From: Psychrobacter sp. 4Bb
Lineage (GTDB): Bacteria > Pseudomonadota > Gammaproteobacteria > Pseudomonadales > Moraxellaceae
Length of the DNA: 64,000 bases
Direction of reading: 5' to 3'
Assembly (NCBI RefSeq): GCF_002836735.1
Contig: NZ_PJAS01000055.1
Span: 1-64,000 of the forward strand
Both the position numbers and the translations under genes were made by a program. The notes under the pieces were generated by a model. It worked only from the letters and a program-made list of their open reading frames with translations, was not told the origin of the DNA and ran no database searches. Of the stretch, positions 25,908 to 34,662 are shown one piece after another; the stretch's first letter is position 1; each line of letters starts with the position of its first letter.

Positions 25908-26795
25908 TTAGTACGTTACTTCGACTGTATCACTATAGCGGTAAGTACGTATCAAGCGCAGCTCGACGATATCGCTCATGTCTTCGGTGAACTTACCAAA
26001 GGGTGCTGCTTGTCGTACCGACTGTTTGGCCGCTTCATCCAATATCGTAGAGTTTGAGCTTTCAAGCAGTCGAATGGCTTTAATATTACCGTCGTTACTG
26101 ATGATAACCATAAGGCGTACTTCACCCGTAATACCTTGGGCACGCGCTTGCACGGGATAATGCAAGTTGCCCACTCGCTCGACATGCTCGCGGAATGTAT
26201 TGATATAATCGGCTGCCGCACCCCGTGTGGTCGAATTACTATCCATCGTCACAACTTTGGATTTGGTCGCATAGACCTGCTGACGCTGAGATAGCTGAGC
26301 TTCTAAGGTTGCAATCTGCTTACGTAGCCGCTCTTCTTGCGCCATCGCATCATCTTGCGCTTGCTCGCTGTCATTATCTGACTCTACAGTGGCCTGACGC
26401 CAACTTAACGTCGTGCGTAGATAACTCTCTTGATAACGCTGCTGACGCACTTTACGCTGTAAGTTAACGATGTCTTGAGTCTCACTCATTTGATCAGCAG
26501 ACATTGCACTCAGCTGATTGTTTTCTTGTCTGAGCTGCTCTTCTATTGTACCGCCGCCCTCTTGCGAAGCATTGGCAATAAAGTGCGCATCTTCATTGGG
26601 CTGCATATTGTCGGTCAGCGCCTTTGCCACATCTTGCATCATAGCAGCTGGGTCTTTTCCCATAGAAAAGCTAATCCCGAAAATAATCAGCACATGAACA
26701 GCCACCGCAATAACAATAGCGACAGGCAAACTTATATCGCGCTTGGGAGCTTGCGCGGAAAAATGATAGCTCTGTGAGTCTTTTATATAGGCCAC
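25908..26795 (-). CDS. TonB-like energy transducer
   Basis: A 295-residue protein with a short cytoplasmic N-terminus, one membrane helix (about residues 24-44, VAIVIAVAVHVLIIFGIS), a long Gln/Glu-rich periplasmic coiled-coil region and a C-terminal TonB-type domain. The domain includes HYPVQARAQGITGEVRLMV, then IRLLESSNSTILDEAAKQSV. TonB proteins pass proton-motive energy from ExbB-ExbD to outer-membrane receptors. No exbB or exbD is adjacent, and the usual Pro-rich spacer is replaced by a coiled coil, so this may be a specialised TonB-family protein. The start is a GTG at 26795 with GAG about 7 nt upstream. A Lys-rich frame follows directly after the stop codon. Confidence 0.8.
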   Translation of the reverse strand: MAYIKDSQSYHFSAQAPKRDISLPVAIVIAVAVHVLIIFGISFSMGKDPAAMMQDVAKALTDNMQPNEDAHFIANASQEGGGTIEEQLRQENNQLSAMSADQMSETQDIVNLQRKVRQQRYQESYLRTTLSWRQATVESDNDSEQAQDDAMAQEERLRKQIATLEAQLSQRQQVYATKSKVVTMDSNSTTRGAAADYINTFREHVERVGNLHYPVQARAQGITGEVRLMVIISNDGNIKAIRLLESSNSTILDEAAKQSVRQAAPFGKFTEDMSDIVELRLIRTYRYSDTVEVTY

Positions 26796-26865
26796 AATAA
26801 ATCTCAGCTTGTGAGCAAATCAGTACAAAGCACTATTTAACAAGTGTTGTAACGATAGGCATGAT

Positions 26866-26914
26866 TTATACTGGCGCTATCATAACATGACATAGAATTA
26901 TGTCGCCAGTATAA
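26866..26914. repeat. 49-bp nested inverted repeat
   Basis: Perfect 11-bp outer arms, TTATACTGGCG (26866-26876) and CGCCAGTATAA (26904-26914), enclose a smaller pair, CATAA (26881-26885) and TTATG (26898-26902). There is no T tract. It could fold as an RNA stem or be a copy of a small interspersed palindromic element. Confidence 0.7.
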
Positions 26915-26922
26915 GCACTGAG

Positions 26923-26949
26923 ACGGCATTTTGACATCTGCTATGCCGT
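26923..26949. repeat. second small hairpin
   Basis: Arms ACGGCAT (26923-26929) and ATGCCGT (26943-26949) enclose a 13-nt spacer, directly next to the 49-bp inverted repeat. No T tract follows. Confidence 0.55.
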
Positions 26950-27376
26950 ATTGGTAACCTTATCCGCTAATTAAAAAACGTGCATTTGAGAATATATAAG
27001 GCAGACGAAACACTGTCTATACCAAATGAATTGCTATAAAACGCATGTGTTCATTTTGAAGCCACTGTATTTGTTATATACTGCTTTAGCACAATAGAAT
27101 TAGCAGCACGATACTTTGCAACAATCAAAACTGTGCATCGTCTTAATTAGGCACAGTAGATGAATAAGCAGCACAGTAAGTGCAGATTCACTACGCACTA
27201 GTATCAGAGGTCAGTTTTTCGCTTTTGCTACCTATCAGTATAAAAATTACTAATGGTCGTAGATATTCAGAAATTATAGATGATTAGCTTTCGTTTAAAT
27301 TAATGATAGCCTGCAAAGTTTGTTTAGCCATTTTTACGTCACCGATTGAATGACGCGCCCTATAAGGATAATAAGT

Positions 27377-28156
27377 TTGAGTGACTTTGATAACGTGAAT
27401 AATTCAGACAATTTTGATGAGTTCTTCGAGAGTATTGGCTATCGTTTTGACGAGTCATTCGGCAGTGGTTGGGAGCGTATCGCCCAATCGGTTAAAGATA
27501 TCTATAATAAGACGACGGACAAGTTCGAAGATGAGTTGTCATTGCCCGTGGCACAGACTTACGTTAATGATGCACTACAAAAATTCGTCACCGACAATGT
27601 AAAAGCCATTTTAGAGCTACGCGTCGAGATGCATGATGACTGGTTTCGTTTGTACTGCACTGTCAATGCAGGCGGCATCTATGCTGAGGTGGCAAGTAAC
27701 TTTCGCTTAGTTCACGTTCAGCTCGATCGCAACGTGCAGCGCTTTGTATTTGGTCAGCAAACTTATACCGATATCTTAAATCTGCGCTGCGAATCTTTCG
27801 TGAAATGCCAAGGCGTCAAACTTGCGATTTGGTTTTATCATAGCGTCCTCAAAAAAGATCCTTTGGGCTTCATTCTGTCTTACGTCAATATTGCTCGCGC
27901 AAAAGACGAAGTGATTTATCTCGATATCCATCGTTGGTTAAAAAATAATAAGAAAATCATGAGTACTTTGCATAAGGTACAGATAAATTATGGCGAGCTA
28001 GAAGAAGAGCAAATGATTTTGAAGGCTCAGATTAATTATCGTGATTTACTGGCGGCCAGCAGTAACGAAGATATCATCGGTGATGATGATGATCCTGAAT
28101 TGATGCAAGGCCCTATTAACCCTGTAGACGATGCGACTGAGCCAAGCCAAGAGTAA
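27377..28156 (+). CDS. conserved unknown soluble protein
   Basis: A 259-residue product from TTG 27377, chosen because TAAGGA lies about 8 nt upstream. ATG 27350 is in frame and would add nine residues without a ribosome site. The protein is acidic overall, has no signal peptide or clear membrane segment, and ends in an Asp/Glu-rich tail (DDDDPELMQG). The middle is rich in aromatic and beta-type segments (DDWFRLYCTVNAGGIYAEV, VKLAIWFYHSVLKKDPLGF). I do not recognise the family and see no catalytic motif. It stands alone and ends at a strong hairpin shared with the convergent fpr gene. Confidence 0.75.
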   Translation: MSDFDNVNNSDNFDEFFESIGYRFDESFGSGWERIAQSVKDIYNKTTDKFEDELSLPVAQTYVNDALQKFVTDNVKAILELRVEMHDDWFRLYCTVNAGGIYAEVASNFRLVHVQLDRNVQRFVFGQQTYTDILNLRCESFVKCQGVKLAIWFYHSVLKKDPLGFILSYVNIARAKDEVIYLDIHRWLKNNKKIMSTLHKVQINYGELEEEQMILKAQINYRDLLAASSNEDIIGDDDDPELMQGPINPVDDATEPSQE

Positions 28157-28177
28157 GTTGCTAATGCCTTATCCCAT

Positions 28178-28229
28178 AAAAAAACGCTGCATCTTAGAGG
28201 TTATTGGCCTTATAGATGCAGCGTTTTTT
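28178..28229. terminator. bidirectional rho-independent terminator
   Basis: AAAAAACGCTGCATCT and AGATGCAGCGTTTTTT form a perfect stem of about 16 bp with a 19-nt loop. It lies between the convergent unknown gene and fpr and has T tracts in both directions. Confidence 0.92.
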
Positions 28230-28243
28230 ATTGAAGTCGATAT

Positions 28244-29071
28244 CTACCAGTAGTTCTCTACGGCAATATTACCCTCACCGCGGCGATTCATCACCAGTCC
28301 CAATGTCTTTAACGCCTCTTTGGTATCTTCTACCATATCTGGGTTACCGCATAGCATGACATGCGTAGTATCAATATCTAATGCGATACCCGCACTCTCT
28401 TGCAACGTTCCCTCTAGCAGTAGTTTTGGCAGACGCTCTGACAACGTGCCTTCGACAGGTTCACGAGTGACGATTGGGATAAAGATAAGCTTTGCTGGAT
28501 TATCAACCAGCGTGCCGAAGTCTTCTTGTAGGCTCTCTATTTTCTCAACGTAAGCAAGTTCATCGAGCGAACGAGCACTATAAGCCAATACAATGTGCTC
28601 ATAATCTTCCCATGTCTTTAAATCTTGTAGCATTGACAAGAACGGTGCTAAGCCAGTGCCTGTTGCCAGCAGCCATAAATCTTTTGGCAATGGTTTTTGG
28701 TATCGTGCTAATGTCAAAAATCCAAATGGCATGGTATTAAGCAGTAGCTCATCACCCACTTGTAAGTGCTGTAATTGCGAGGTAAATGCACCTTCAGGAA
28801 TTACGATAGAAAAGAACTCTATCACCTCATCAAAGGGCGAAGAGACTATCGAATACGCGCGAAAGACATCTTCATTCAATGCGGTATCAGCAGTTTCATC
28901 ACCTGCCTCAGTCTGTTGATAATATTTTAATTGACTAGGATTGACGCCCAAGCGTACAAACTGCCCCGCTGTAAACTTAAAACTATCGGGACGGCTGACG
29001 GTAAAGCTAAATAAGTTTGGCGTCCATGTGGTTTTGCTGAGCACCGTTACTGTTTGAATATTATCACTCAT
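28244..29071 (-). CDS. fpr: ferredoxin--NADP(+) reductase
   Basis: A 275-residue flavoprotein that shuttles electrons between NADPH and ferredoxin or flavodoxin. The FAD motif appears as FRAYSIVSSPFDE (Arg-x-Tyr-Ser), and the NADP-binding region as LLATGTGLAPFLSML. The C-terminal end VENYW is close to the VEKYW typical of bacterial Fpr of the E. coli and Azotobacter class, where the terminal aromatic residue covers the flavin. It has an extended loop at about residues 55-75 (QQTEAGDETADTALNED) compared with the 248-residue E. coli protein. In E. coli fpr belongs to the SoxRS regulon; nothing in this sequence shows that here. It is monocistronic. Confidence 0.93.
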   Translation of the reverse strand: MSDNIQTVTVLSKTTWTPNLFSFTVSRPDSFKFTAGQFVRLGVNPSQLKYYQQTEAGDETADTALNEDVFRAYSIVSSPFDEVIEFFSIVIPEGAFTSQLQHLQVGDELLLNTMPFGFLTLARYQKPLPKDLWLLATGTGLAPFLSMLQDLKTWEDYEHIVLAYSARSLDELAYVEKIESLQEDFGTLVDNPAKLIFIPIVTREPVEGTLSERLPKLLLEGTLQESAGIALDIDTTHVMLCGNPDMVEDTKEALKTLGLVMNRRGEGNIAVENYW

Positions 29072-29160
29072 AATTATTCGTCACTTATACTTTATTAAAC
29101 TGTATTTTTATAAGATACCTTTGATAGGCAAAAGAAGATAAATGCCAAAAAGATAAGCAT

Positions 29161-29208
29161 AAAAAAGATGCGCCAAGCTTATCATAAAGCTGGCGCATCT
29201 TGGTTTTT
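29161..29208 (-). terminator. terminator of the nuo operon
   Basis: A long hairpin: AAGATGCGCCA (29165-29175) pairs with TGGCGCATCTT (29191-29201), extended inward by AGCTT/AAGC with one bulge. Read leftward it is followed by a T tract (A's at 29161-29166). It lies about 60 bp after the nuoN stop. Confidence 0.88.
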
Positions 29209-29264
29209 TAACCGTAACAACAGATAGATCGCAGAGACTTATCTGTTGTATTGACTCAGCGACA

Positions 29265-30743
29265 CTACCAAATGCGAGCCAAACTTGCCCACTCAATCAT
29301 ACTATTTGGCAAGATACCAAAGAATAGAATAATCGCCGTCACAGCAATGACCATGATACCACCGGTACGAATACCCCATTGCCCAGACACGTCAAACTCG
29401 ATGAACTGCTTAGGACGTTTGAACAGCGTGAGTAACACACGTAAGTAATAGAATAGACCAATCGCACTACCCAAGATAATCATCGCAGCCAAGAACCAGT
29501 TGGTGCCTTGTACAGCTGCTAAGATAGCAAATAGCTTAGTGATAAAGCCTGCCGTCAACGGAATACCAGCCAATGACAACATCATGATAGTCATCACAGC
29601 AGTCAATACTGGACGACGCCAGAATAACCCTTGATAATGCGTCAACTCATCGGCTTCACCAGATAAGCGATATGGACTCGACATCAACGTCACTACGCCA
29701 AAGGCACCGATAGAGGTAAAGGCATAAACCGCCATATACATACTAGAGATACTATCAGCGGCAGAGCCAATGCTGACAATCACGATCATCACGTATCCCA
29801 TATGAGCAATAGATGAGTAACCGAGTAGACGTTTCAGGCTAGTTTGACGTACTGCCAACAAGTTACCTACCAAGATAGATAACGTTGCCATGACCATCAA
29901 TAGCATTTGCACTGATGGCAATGCTAGCAAAGCGGTATCGATTAAGAAACGCACGGCCAGTGCCATCATCGCCACTTTTGATACGGATGCTAAAAAGGTA
30001 GCGATAGGCGCTGGTGCACCTTCATAAACATCTGGCGTCCACATATGGAAAGGAGCAGCCGAGAGTTTAAAGGCGATACCAAACATCATCATTGCCGCGC
30101 CCAATATCAGTAGTGGCGACTCAAAGATATTGCCTAGCACCATGCTGATTGGCTTAAATGCTAGTGAGCCTACTTCTGCATAGATAAAGGCCATACCCAT
30201 CAGCAACGTCGCTGATGCAGTCGCCGACAATACCAAATACTTCAATCCCGACTCAAGTGACTGGTTGCGCATATAAGTATAAGCGAGCAAGCCATATAGT
30301 GGTACTGACAGCATCTCTAGACTCATAAAGAATGATGCCATATGCTGCGCGCTTACCATGAGTAATGCACCAATGGTCGATAGCAGCATGAGCAAGTACA
30401 GCTCTTCTTTATTGTCTTTGAGATTAGCCAGATACGCATAAGACAGCGTACAACAAGCCAAGGCACAGATAAAAATCACCACCATATTAAACTGAGCAAA
30501 GTTATCTATAACAAATAACTGCTCAGCGTTTGGCGCGATAGATCCGCTTTCAATCACACCGATCATCTGACCGATCAGGGTAAATAGACCAATGTTTAAG
30601 CCTGCCACTGTAATCGTACCAGTGACCATATGCGAGCGTTTAAAGGTAATCGCGATCATAACCGTCAATACCGTAATCACTACGGCGATAATCGGCGCGT
30701 AAGGCAACAATCCTATCAAATCATTCATCGTAATATCATTCAT
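29265..30743 (-). CDS. nuoN: NADH-quinone oxidoreductase subunit N
   Basis: One of three antiporter-like proton-pumping subunits in the membrane arm of complex I. The 492-residue length (485 in E. coli) and about 14 hydrophobic segments fit. Motifs include FKLSAAPFHMWTPDVYEGAP with the conserved Lys and His of the proton channel, and LLGYSSIAHMGYVMI. It is the last gene of the 13-gene nuo operon, 3 bp after nuoM and followed by the operon terminator. A second in-frame ATG five codons downstream (MNDL) is an alternative start. Confidence 0.96.
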   Translation of the reverse strand: MNDITMNDLIGLLPYAPIIAVVITVLTVMIAITFKRSHMVTGTITVAGLNIGLFTLIGQMIGVIESGSIAPNAEQLFVIDNFAQFNMVVIFICALACCTLSYAYLANLKDNKEELYLLMLLSTIGALLMVSAQHMASFFMSLEMLSVPLYGLLAYTYMRNQSLESGLKYLVLSATASATLLMGMAFIYAEVGSLAFKPISMVLGNIFESPLLILGAAMMMFGIAFKLSAAPFHMWTPDVYEGAPAPIATFLASVSKVAMMALAVRFLIDTALLALPSVQMLLMVMATLSILVGNLLAVRQTSLKRLLGYSSIAHMGYVMIVIVSIGSAADSISSMYMAVYAFTSIGAFGVVTLMSSPYRLSGEADELTHYQGLFWRRPVLTAVMTIMMLSLAGIPLTAGFITKLFAILAAVQGTNWFLAAMIILGSAIGLFYYLRVLLTLFKRPKQFIEFDVSGQWGIRTGGIMVIAVTAIILFFGILPNSMIEWASLARIW

Positions 30744-30746
30744 GAC

Positions 30747-32372
30747 TTAACGTGCCTCCATTACATCAAGCAGCTGCGACGCATCTACCTGTGTCACTTG
30801 ACTGTATATATATGCGTTATTGATCCACTGCATAGCATGACTTGAGGTATCAAGGAACGGCTGTGGATATAATCCGAGCCATACCAAACCAGCCGCTAAC
30901 ATCAATAGTAATGACAGCTCGCGCTTGCCCAAATCTTTTAATCTACGTGCAGGCAAACCATGTGACTTAGTCTCTCGCTCTGCCAATGCAGCGATGTTGT
31001 TTTCACCAAATAACGCGCGATGAATCAAAATAAGTGAGTATAGACCTGCAAGCACCAAGCTGAATGTCGCAAAAACCACAAACACAGGATACTGAGCAAA
31101 TGAGCCAAATAAAATCATGAACTCGCCAATGAAGTTACCCGTACCAGGAATACCGAGCAACGCAGCACAGAAGAACATCAGTATCGGTGCGTAGTAGCGG
31201 AACTGTCCCCACATACCACCCATCAAGGTCAAATCGCGTGTATGCAGACGCTCATATAGCTGTCCTGCCATAATGAATAGTGCGGCTGAGCTCAAGCCAT
31301 GAGCAAGCATCTGAATCATTAGACCTTGTAAGCTGAGTAATGTTCCAGCATAAATTGCTAGTACCACAAAACCCATGTGCGAGATACTGGTATAGGCCAG
31401 CAAACGCTTCATATCGGTCTGCATAAACGCAAGCCATGCACCGTAGAAGATACCAATCGTACCTAATGTTATCGCTATCGGCGCAAACTCTTGTGACGCT
31501 ACTGGAAATAGCGGCAACACAAAACGAATCAAACCATAGGCGGCAGTCTTAATGAGCACACCTGCCAAATCCACCGAACCTGCCGTTGGTGCTTGCGCAT
31601 GCGCATCTGGCAACCAGCCATGAAAAGGTACAATAGGCAACTTCACCGCAAAACCAATGAAGAAGCACAGCATGATGGGATATTCCCAGCCGCCAAGTGA
31701 CGTACCGAGCAAGTCATTATAGTTAAAGCTGACCACCCCAGTTTGGGCGTAGCTGATAATGACCAATACCAAAATACCGATGAGCATGATAAGCCCAGAC
31801 GCTTGGGTATAGATAAAGAATTTGGTTGCGGCGTATTCTTTGGTTTTGCCAACCACATCATGACCCCAAAGCGCGATCAAGAAGTAGATAGGAACCAGCA
31901 TCATCTCCCAAAAGAAGAAGAATAAGAATAAGTCAATGGCCAAGAAAACACCGATGACGCCGCCCAAACTCCATAGCAAGTTTAAATGGAAGAAACCAAC
32001 ACGGCGCTGAATCTCATTCCACGAACAAGCAACGGCTGCCACACCAAGCAACCCTGTTAGGGCCACCATCATCAATGACAAACCATCTAGCGCTAAGTGA
32101 AAGCTAATACCAAAACTTGGTATCCATGGCACACTGAACTCCGCGACCCAAGGCACGGTAGCATCTGGTGCAATGACCTGCTTACTCATACCGCTAAAAT
32201 CACCTTGCTGCCAAAGTACCAATGACAAAGCAAAGGTCAACATCATACCGATCAAGGCAATCCAGCGCGGCAGACGTTTATTAAATCGCTCTACCACCCA
32301 GCATAGCAATCCTGCAATAAAAGGAATTGCGATTAATGCTGGTAGCATCCACGTTTGTTGTAACTCAATCAT
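30747..32372 (-). CDS. nuoM: NADH-quinone oxidoreductase subunit M
   Basis: The second antiporter-like proton-pumping subunit of complex I: 541 residues, about 14 hydrophobic segments, slightly longer than E. coli NuoM (509). Diagnostic motifs are FAVKLPIVPFHGWLPDAHAQAP, with the channel Lys and the His-Gly-Trp-Leu-Pro element, and KRLLAYTSISHMGFVVLAI. The conserved Glu in FFFWEMMLVPIYFLIALWG marks the first channel helix. It is separated from nuoL and nuoN by 3 bp each, implying translational coupling within the operon. Confidence 0.97.
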   Translation of the reverse strand: MIELQQTWMLPALIAIPFIAGLLCWVVERFNKRLPRWIALIGMMLTFALSLVLWQQGDFSGMSKQVIAPDATVPWVAEFSVPWIPSFGISFHLALDGLSLMMVALTGLLGVAAVACSWNEIQRRVGFFHLNLLWSLGGVIGVFLAIDLFLFFFFWEMMLVPIYFLIALWGHDVVGKTKEYAATKFFIYTQASGLIMLIGILVLVIISYAQTGVVSFNYNDLLGTSLGGWEYPIMLCFFIGFAVKLPIVPFHGWLPDAHAQAPTAGSVDLAGVLIKTAAYGLIRFVLPLFPVASQEFAPIAITLGTIGIFYGAWLAFMQTDMKRLLAYTSISHMGFVVLAIYAGTLLSLQGLMIQMLAHGLSSAALFIMAGQLYERLHTRDLTLMGGMWGQFRYYAPILMFFCAALLGIPGTGNFIGEFMILFGSFAQYPVFVVFATFSLVLAGLYSLILIHRALFGENNIAALAERETKSHGLPARRLKDLGKRELSLLLMLAAGLVWLGLYPQPFLDTSSHAMQWINNAYIYSQVTQVDASQLLDVMEAR

Positions 32373-32375
32373 CTT

Positions 32376-34250
32376 TTACACCACCGTCATCATTACCAGC
32401 ACCAGCAATACAGCCATACCCAAGCCAAAGCTTGTGGCATAACCTCGAAGAGACCCTGTTTGCGTCGCAGACAATACTTTATTACCTGCTGAAGCCAGCT
32501 TAGGTAACAGCAACCACGTTTTATCGATAGGGTCGGCTTTTAATAAGCGGCCGATGAATAAAAAGGGTTTTACAAAAATTACATCATATAGCGCGTCGAA
32601 ACCTAGGCCATGGTAGCACCAGTGATATAGTGCCCCACCAATACGTGAGCGCTTAAAGCTAGTGAGCAAACGACCTTTATTTACCACATATAATAATGCG
32701 GCCAATACCAAACCGGCGAGCATGGCGCCCATCGCTATGTATTCTGCTGTATGTTTCGCTTCTGCTTGACCGGCCACTTCTAGTAGATGCCCAACGCTCT
32801 CTGGCAACACACCTTGCAATGGCGGTGTAATCCACGCACCGACAGCAGTTGATAACACCAGTAGCACGGTAAGTGGTAGCCAATATGACATCCCTGACAG
32901 CTTGTGCGCAGGCGTTTTTTCTTCACCAAAGAAGATAATCCAAATCATACGGAAGGTATAAAGTGCGGTTAAGAAAGCGCCAAACACACCCATGTAGAAC
33001 AATACCAGATGACCGGTGGCATAAGTCTCCCAAAGAATCGCTTCTTTAGAGTAGAAACCAACGGTAACCCAAGGTATGGCAGCAAGTGCACCGCCACCAA
33101 CGATATAACACCAAAATACCAAGGGTATCTTTTTACGTAAGCCGCCCATCCTAAAGATGTTTTGCTCATGGTGTACCGCTAGGATGACCGCACCTGATGA
33201 TAAGAATAATAGTGCTTTAAAGAAAGCATGGGTCATCAAGTGGAAGATAGCCCCTTGCCATGCGCCAACGCCCAATGCTAGGAACATATAGCCAATCTGG
33301 CTCATGGTCGAATAAGCAAGGATACGCTTGATATCGGTTTGTGCGAGCGCACAGAATCCAGCAACGACCAACGTCAATGCCCCTACGCCGCCAACCCAAT
33401 ACAACAAGATACCTGGGGTCAGCTCAAACAATGGATGTAGACGGGCGATTAAATAAACACCTGCTGTAACCATCGTTGCAGCGTGAATCAATGCCGATAC
33501 TGGTGTTGGACCTGCCATCGCATCAGCAAGCCATGTATGTAGTGGCAACTGGGCTGATTTACCCATCGCGCCGCCGACCAACATCATCGTGGTAAGCATC
33601 ATCGTTGGGTTATTAACATCGAATACTTCTGGCGCGCGCGTAATAATTTCTTGAATATTAAGCGTACCGAACTCGCGAAATAATAAAAACAAACCGAAGG
33701 CTAAGAACACATCACCGACACGCGTGACGGTAAAGGCTTTCATCGCTGCGCGGCCATTGGCTCTATCATGGTAGTAATAACCAATCAGTAAGTACGAGCA
33801 AATGCCCACGCCTTCCCAGCCAAGATATAGCAAGAACAAATCATCTGCGAGTACCAGTAGCAACATACTGGCTACGAACAAGTTCATATAGCTAAAGAAA
33901 CGGGCAAAGCCAGTGTCGCCTTTCATATACCAAGAGGCAAACAGATGAATCAAAAAGCCAATCCCAGTGATAACACCTGTCATGGTCAATGCAAGACCAT
34001 CAAAGCTCAAACCGAAATGCGGGGCAAAGTCGCCAACTTGGAACCATGTCCACAGCGGAACCTCAATTACCGTTCCAGCTGGATTGGTGGTCAAAAAGGT
34101 ATAACTAACCACCAGCGTACATAATGCTGATAACAGCATGCTACCCACGCCAACAATCGCTGCGACTGTCTCCGATAATTTGTCGCGCATAAAGGCTAAA
34201 ATCAAAAAGCCAATGAGCGGGAATATAAAGGTTAATGGTAATAAACTCAT
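32376..34250 (-). CDS. nuoL: NADH-quinone oxidoreductase subunit L
   Basis: The distal antiporter-like subunit of complex I. It is 624 residues (613 in E. coli) with many hydrophobic segments and a C-terminal extension that in known structures includes the long lateral helix along the membrane arm. LYLGWEGVGICSYLLIGYYY and GKSAQLPLHTWLADAMAGPT are diagnostic. LPLHTWL contains the conserved channel His, and KRILAYSTMSQIGYMFLALG follows. It starts 4 bp after the nuoK stop codon in the leftward operon. Confidence 0.97.
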   Translation of the reverse strand: MSLLPLTFIFPLIGFLILAFMRDKLSETVAAIVGVGSMLLSALCTLVVSYTFLTTNPAGTVIEVPLWTWFQVGDFAPHFGLSFDGLALTMTGVITGIGFLIHLFASWYMKGDTGFARFFSYMNLFVASMLLLVLADDLFLLYLGWEGVGICSYLLIGYYYHDRANGRAAMKAFTVTRVGDVFLAFGLFLLFREFGTLNIQEIITRAPEVFDVNNPTMMLTTMMLVGGAMGKSAQLPLHTWLADAMAGPTPVSALIHAATMVTAGVYLIARLHPLFELTPGILLYWVGGVGALTLVVAGFCALAQTDIKRILAYSTMSQIGYMFLALGVGAWQGAIFHLMTHAFFKALLFLSSGAVILAVHHEQNIFRMGGLRKKIPLVFWCYIVGGGALAAIPWVTVGFYSKEAILWETYATGHLVLFYMGVFGAFLTALYTFRMIWIIFFGEEKTPAHKLSGMSYWLPLTVLLVLSTAVGAWITPPLQGVLPESVGHLLEVAGQAEAKHTAEYIAMGAMLAGLVLAALLYVVNKGRLLTSFKRSRIGGALYHWCYHGLGFDALYDVIFVKPFLFIGRLLKADPIDKTWLLLPKLASAGNKVLSATQTGSLRGYATSFGLGMAVLLVLVMMTVV

Positions 34251-34254
34251 GACA

Positions 34255-34662
34255 TCATCCTTTCATCTCATTGGCGCTATCGACATCTAGATGCCCACGC
34301 TGATGATAAAAACGCAATAATATTGCCAGACCAATTGACGCTTCGGCCGCAGCCAAGGTCAAGATAAAGATAAACATAATCTGTCCGTCTGGATCGACCC
34401 AGCGACTTCCCGCCACTACAAATGCCAATGCCGCCGCATTCATCATGATTTCAAGGCTCATAAGCATAAATAGGAAGTTACGTCGTACCATAACGCCGCA
34501 TAGACCAATGGCAAATAAAATTCCTGCCAAAATCAGTCCATGGCTCATGGGTATCATACCCAGTACGTTCTGCGCCTCGGCAACTGGCTGTACTAAGCCT
34601 GCCACCTCGTGGGCAAACGGCACGTTTGACACATCTTGTGCCACGCTTGCTGCTAGTACCAT
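34255..34662 (-). CDS. nuoK: NADH-quinone oxidoreductase subunit K, N-terminally extended
   Basis: A small complex I membrane subunit with three helices and the conserved Glu in [18 protein letters not shown] and in the following helix ([11 protein letters not shown]). The usual NuoK is about 100 residues and would begin near [12 protein letters not shown]; here 35 extra residues precede it. The extended start is well supported: AAGGAG lies 8 nt before ATG 34662, and this ATG overlaps the nuoJ stop as TAATG. No ribosome site precedes the internal Met codons. The extension is mildly polar ([15 protein letters not shown]). Whether it is cleaved or folded onto the complex is unknown. Confidence 0.94.
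   Translation of the reverse strand: MVLAASVAQDVSNVPFAHEVAGLVQPVAEAQNVLGMIPMSHGLILAGILFAIGLCGVMVRRNFLFMLMSLEIMMNAAALAFVVAGSRWVDPDGQIMFIFILTLAAAEASIGLAILLRFYHQRGHLDVDSANEMKG

Larger units (their letters stand above)
26796..27376. other. long intergenic region with nested inverted repeats
   Basis: About 580 bp between the TonB-like gene and the conserved unknown gene. The left part holds two adjacent hairpin elements (26866-26914 and 26923-26949). The remainder is AT-rich with several short GCAGCAC/GCACAG-like words but no clear repeat, RNA gene or coding frame. Confidence 0.5.

Noticed and set aside
25805-25990. Plus-strand hydrophobic repetitive frame (Phe/Leu/Val-rich) that looks like a membrane peptide
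   Set aside because: It is the antisense reading of the Lys-rich repeat and the end of the TonB-like gene; poly-Lys codons read backwards give Phe and Leu.
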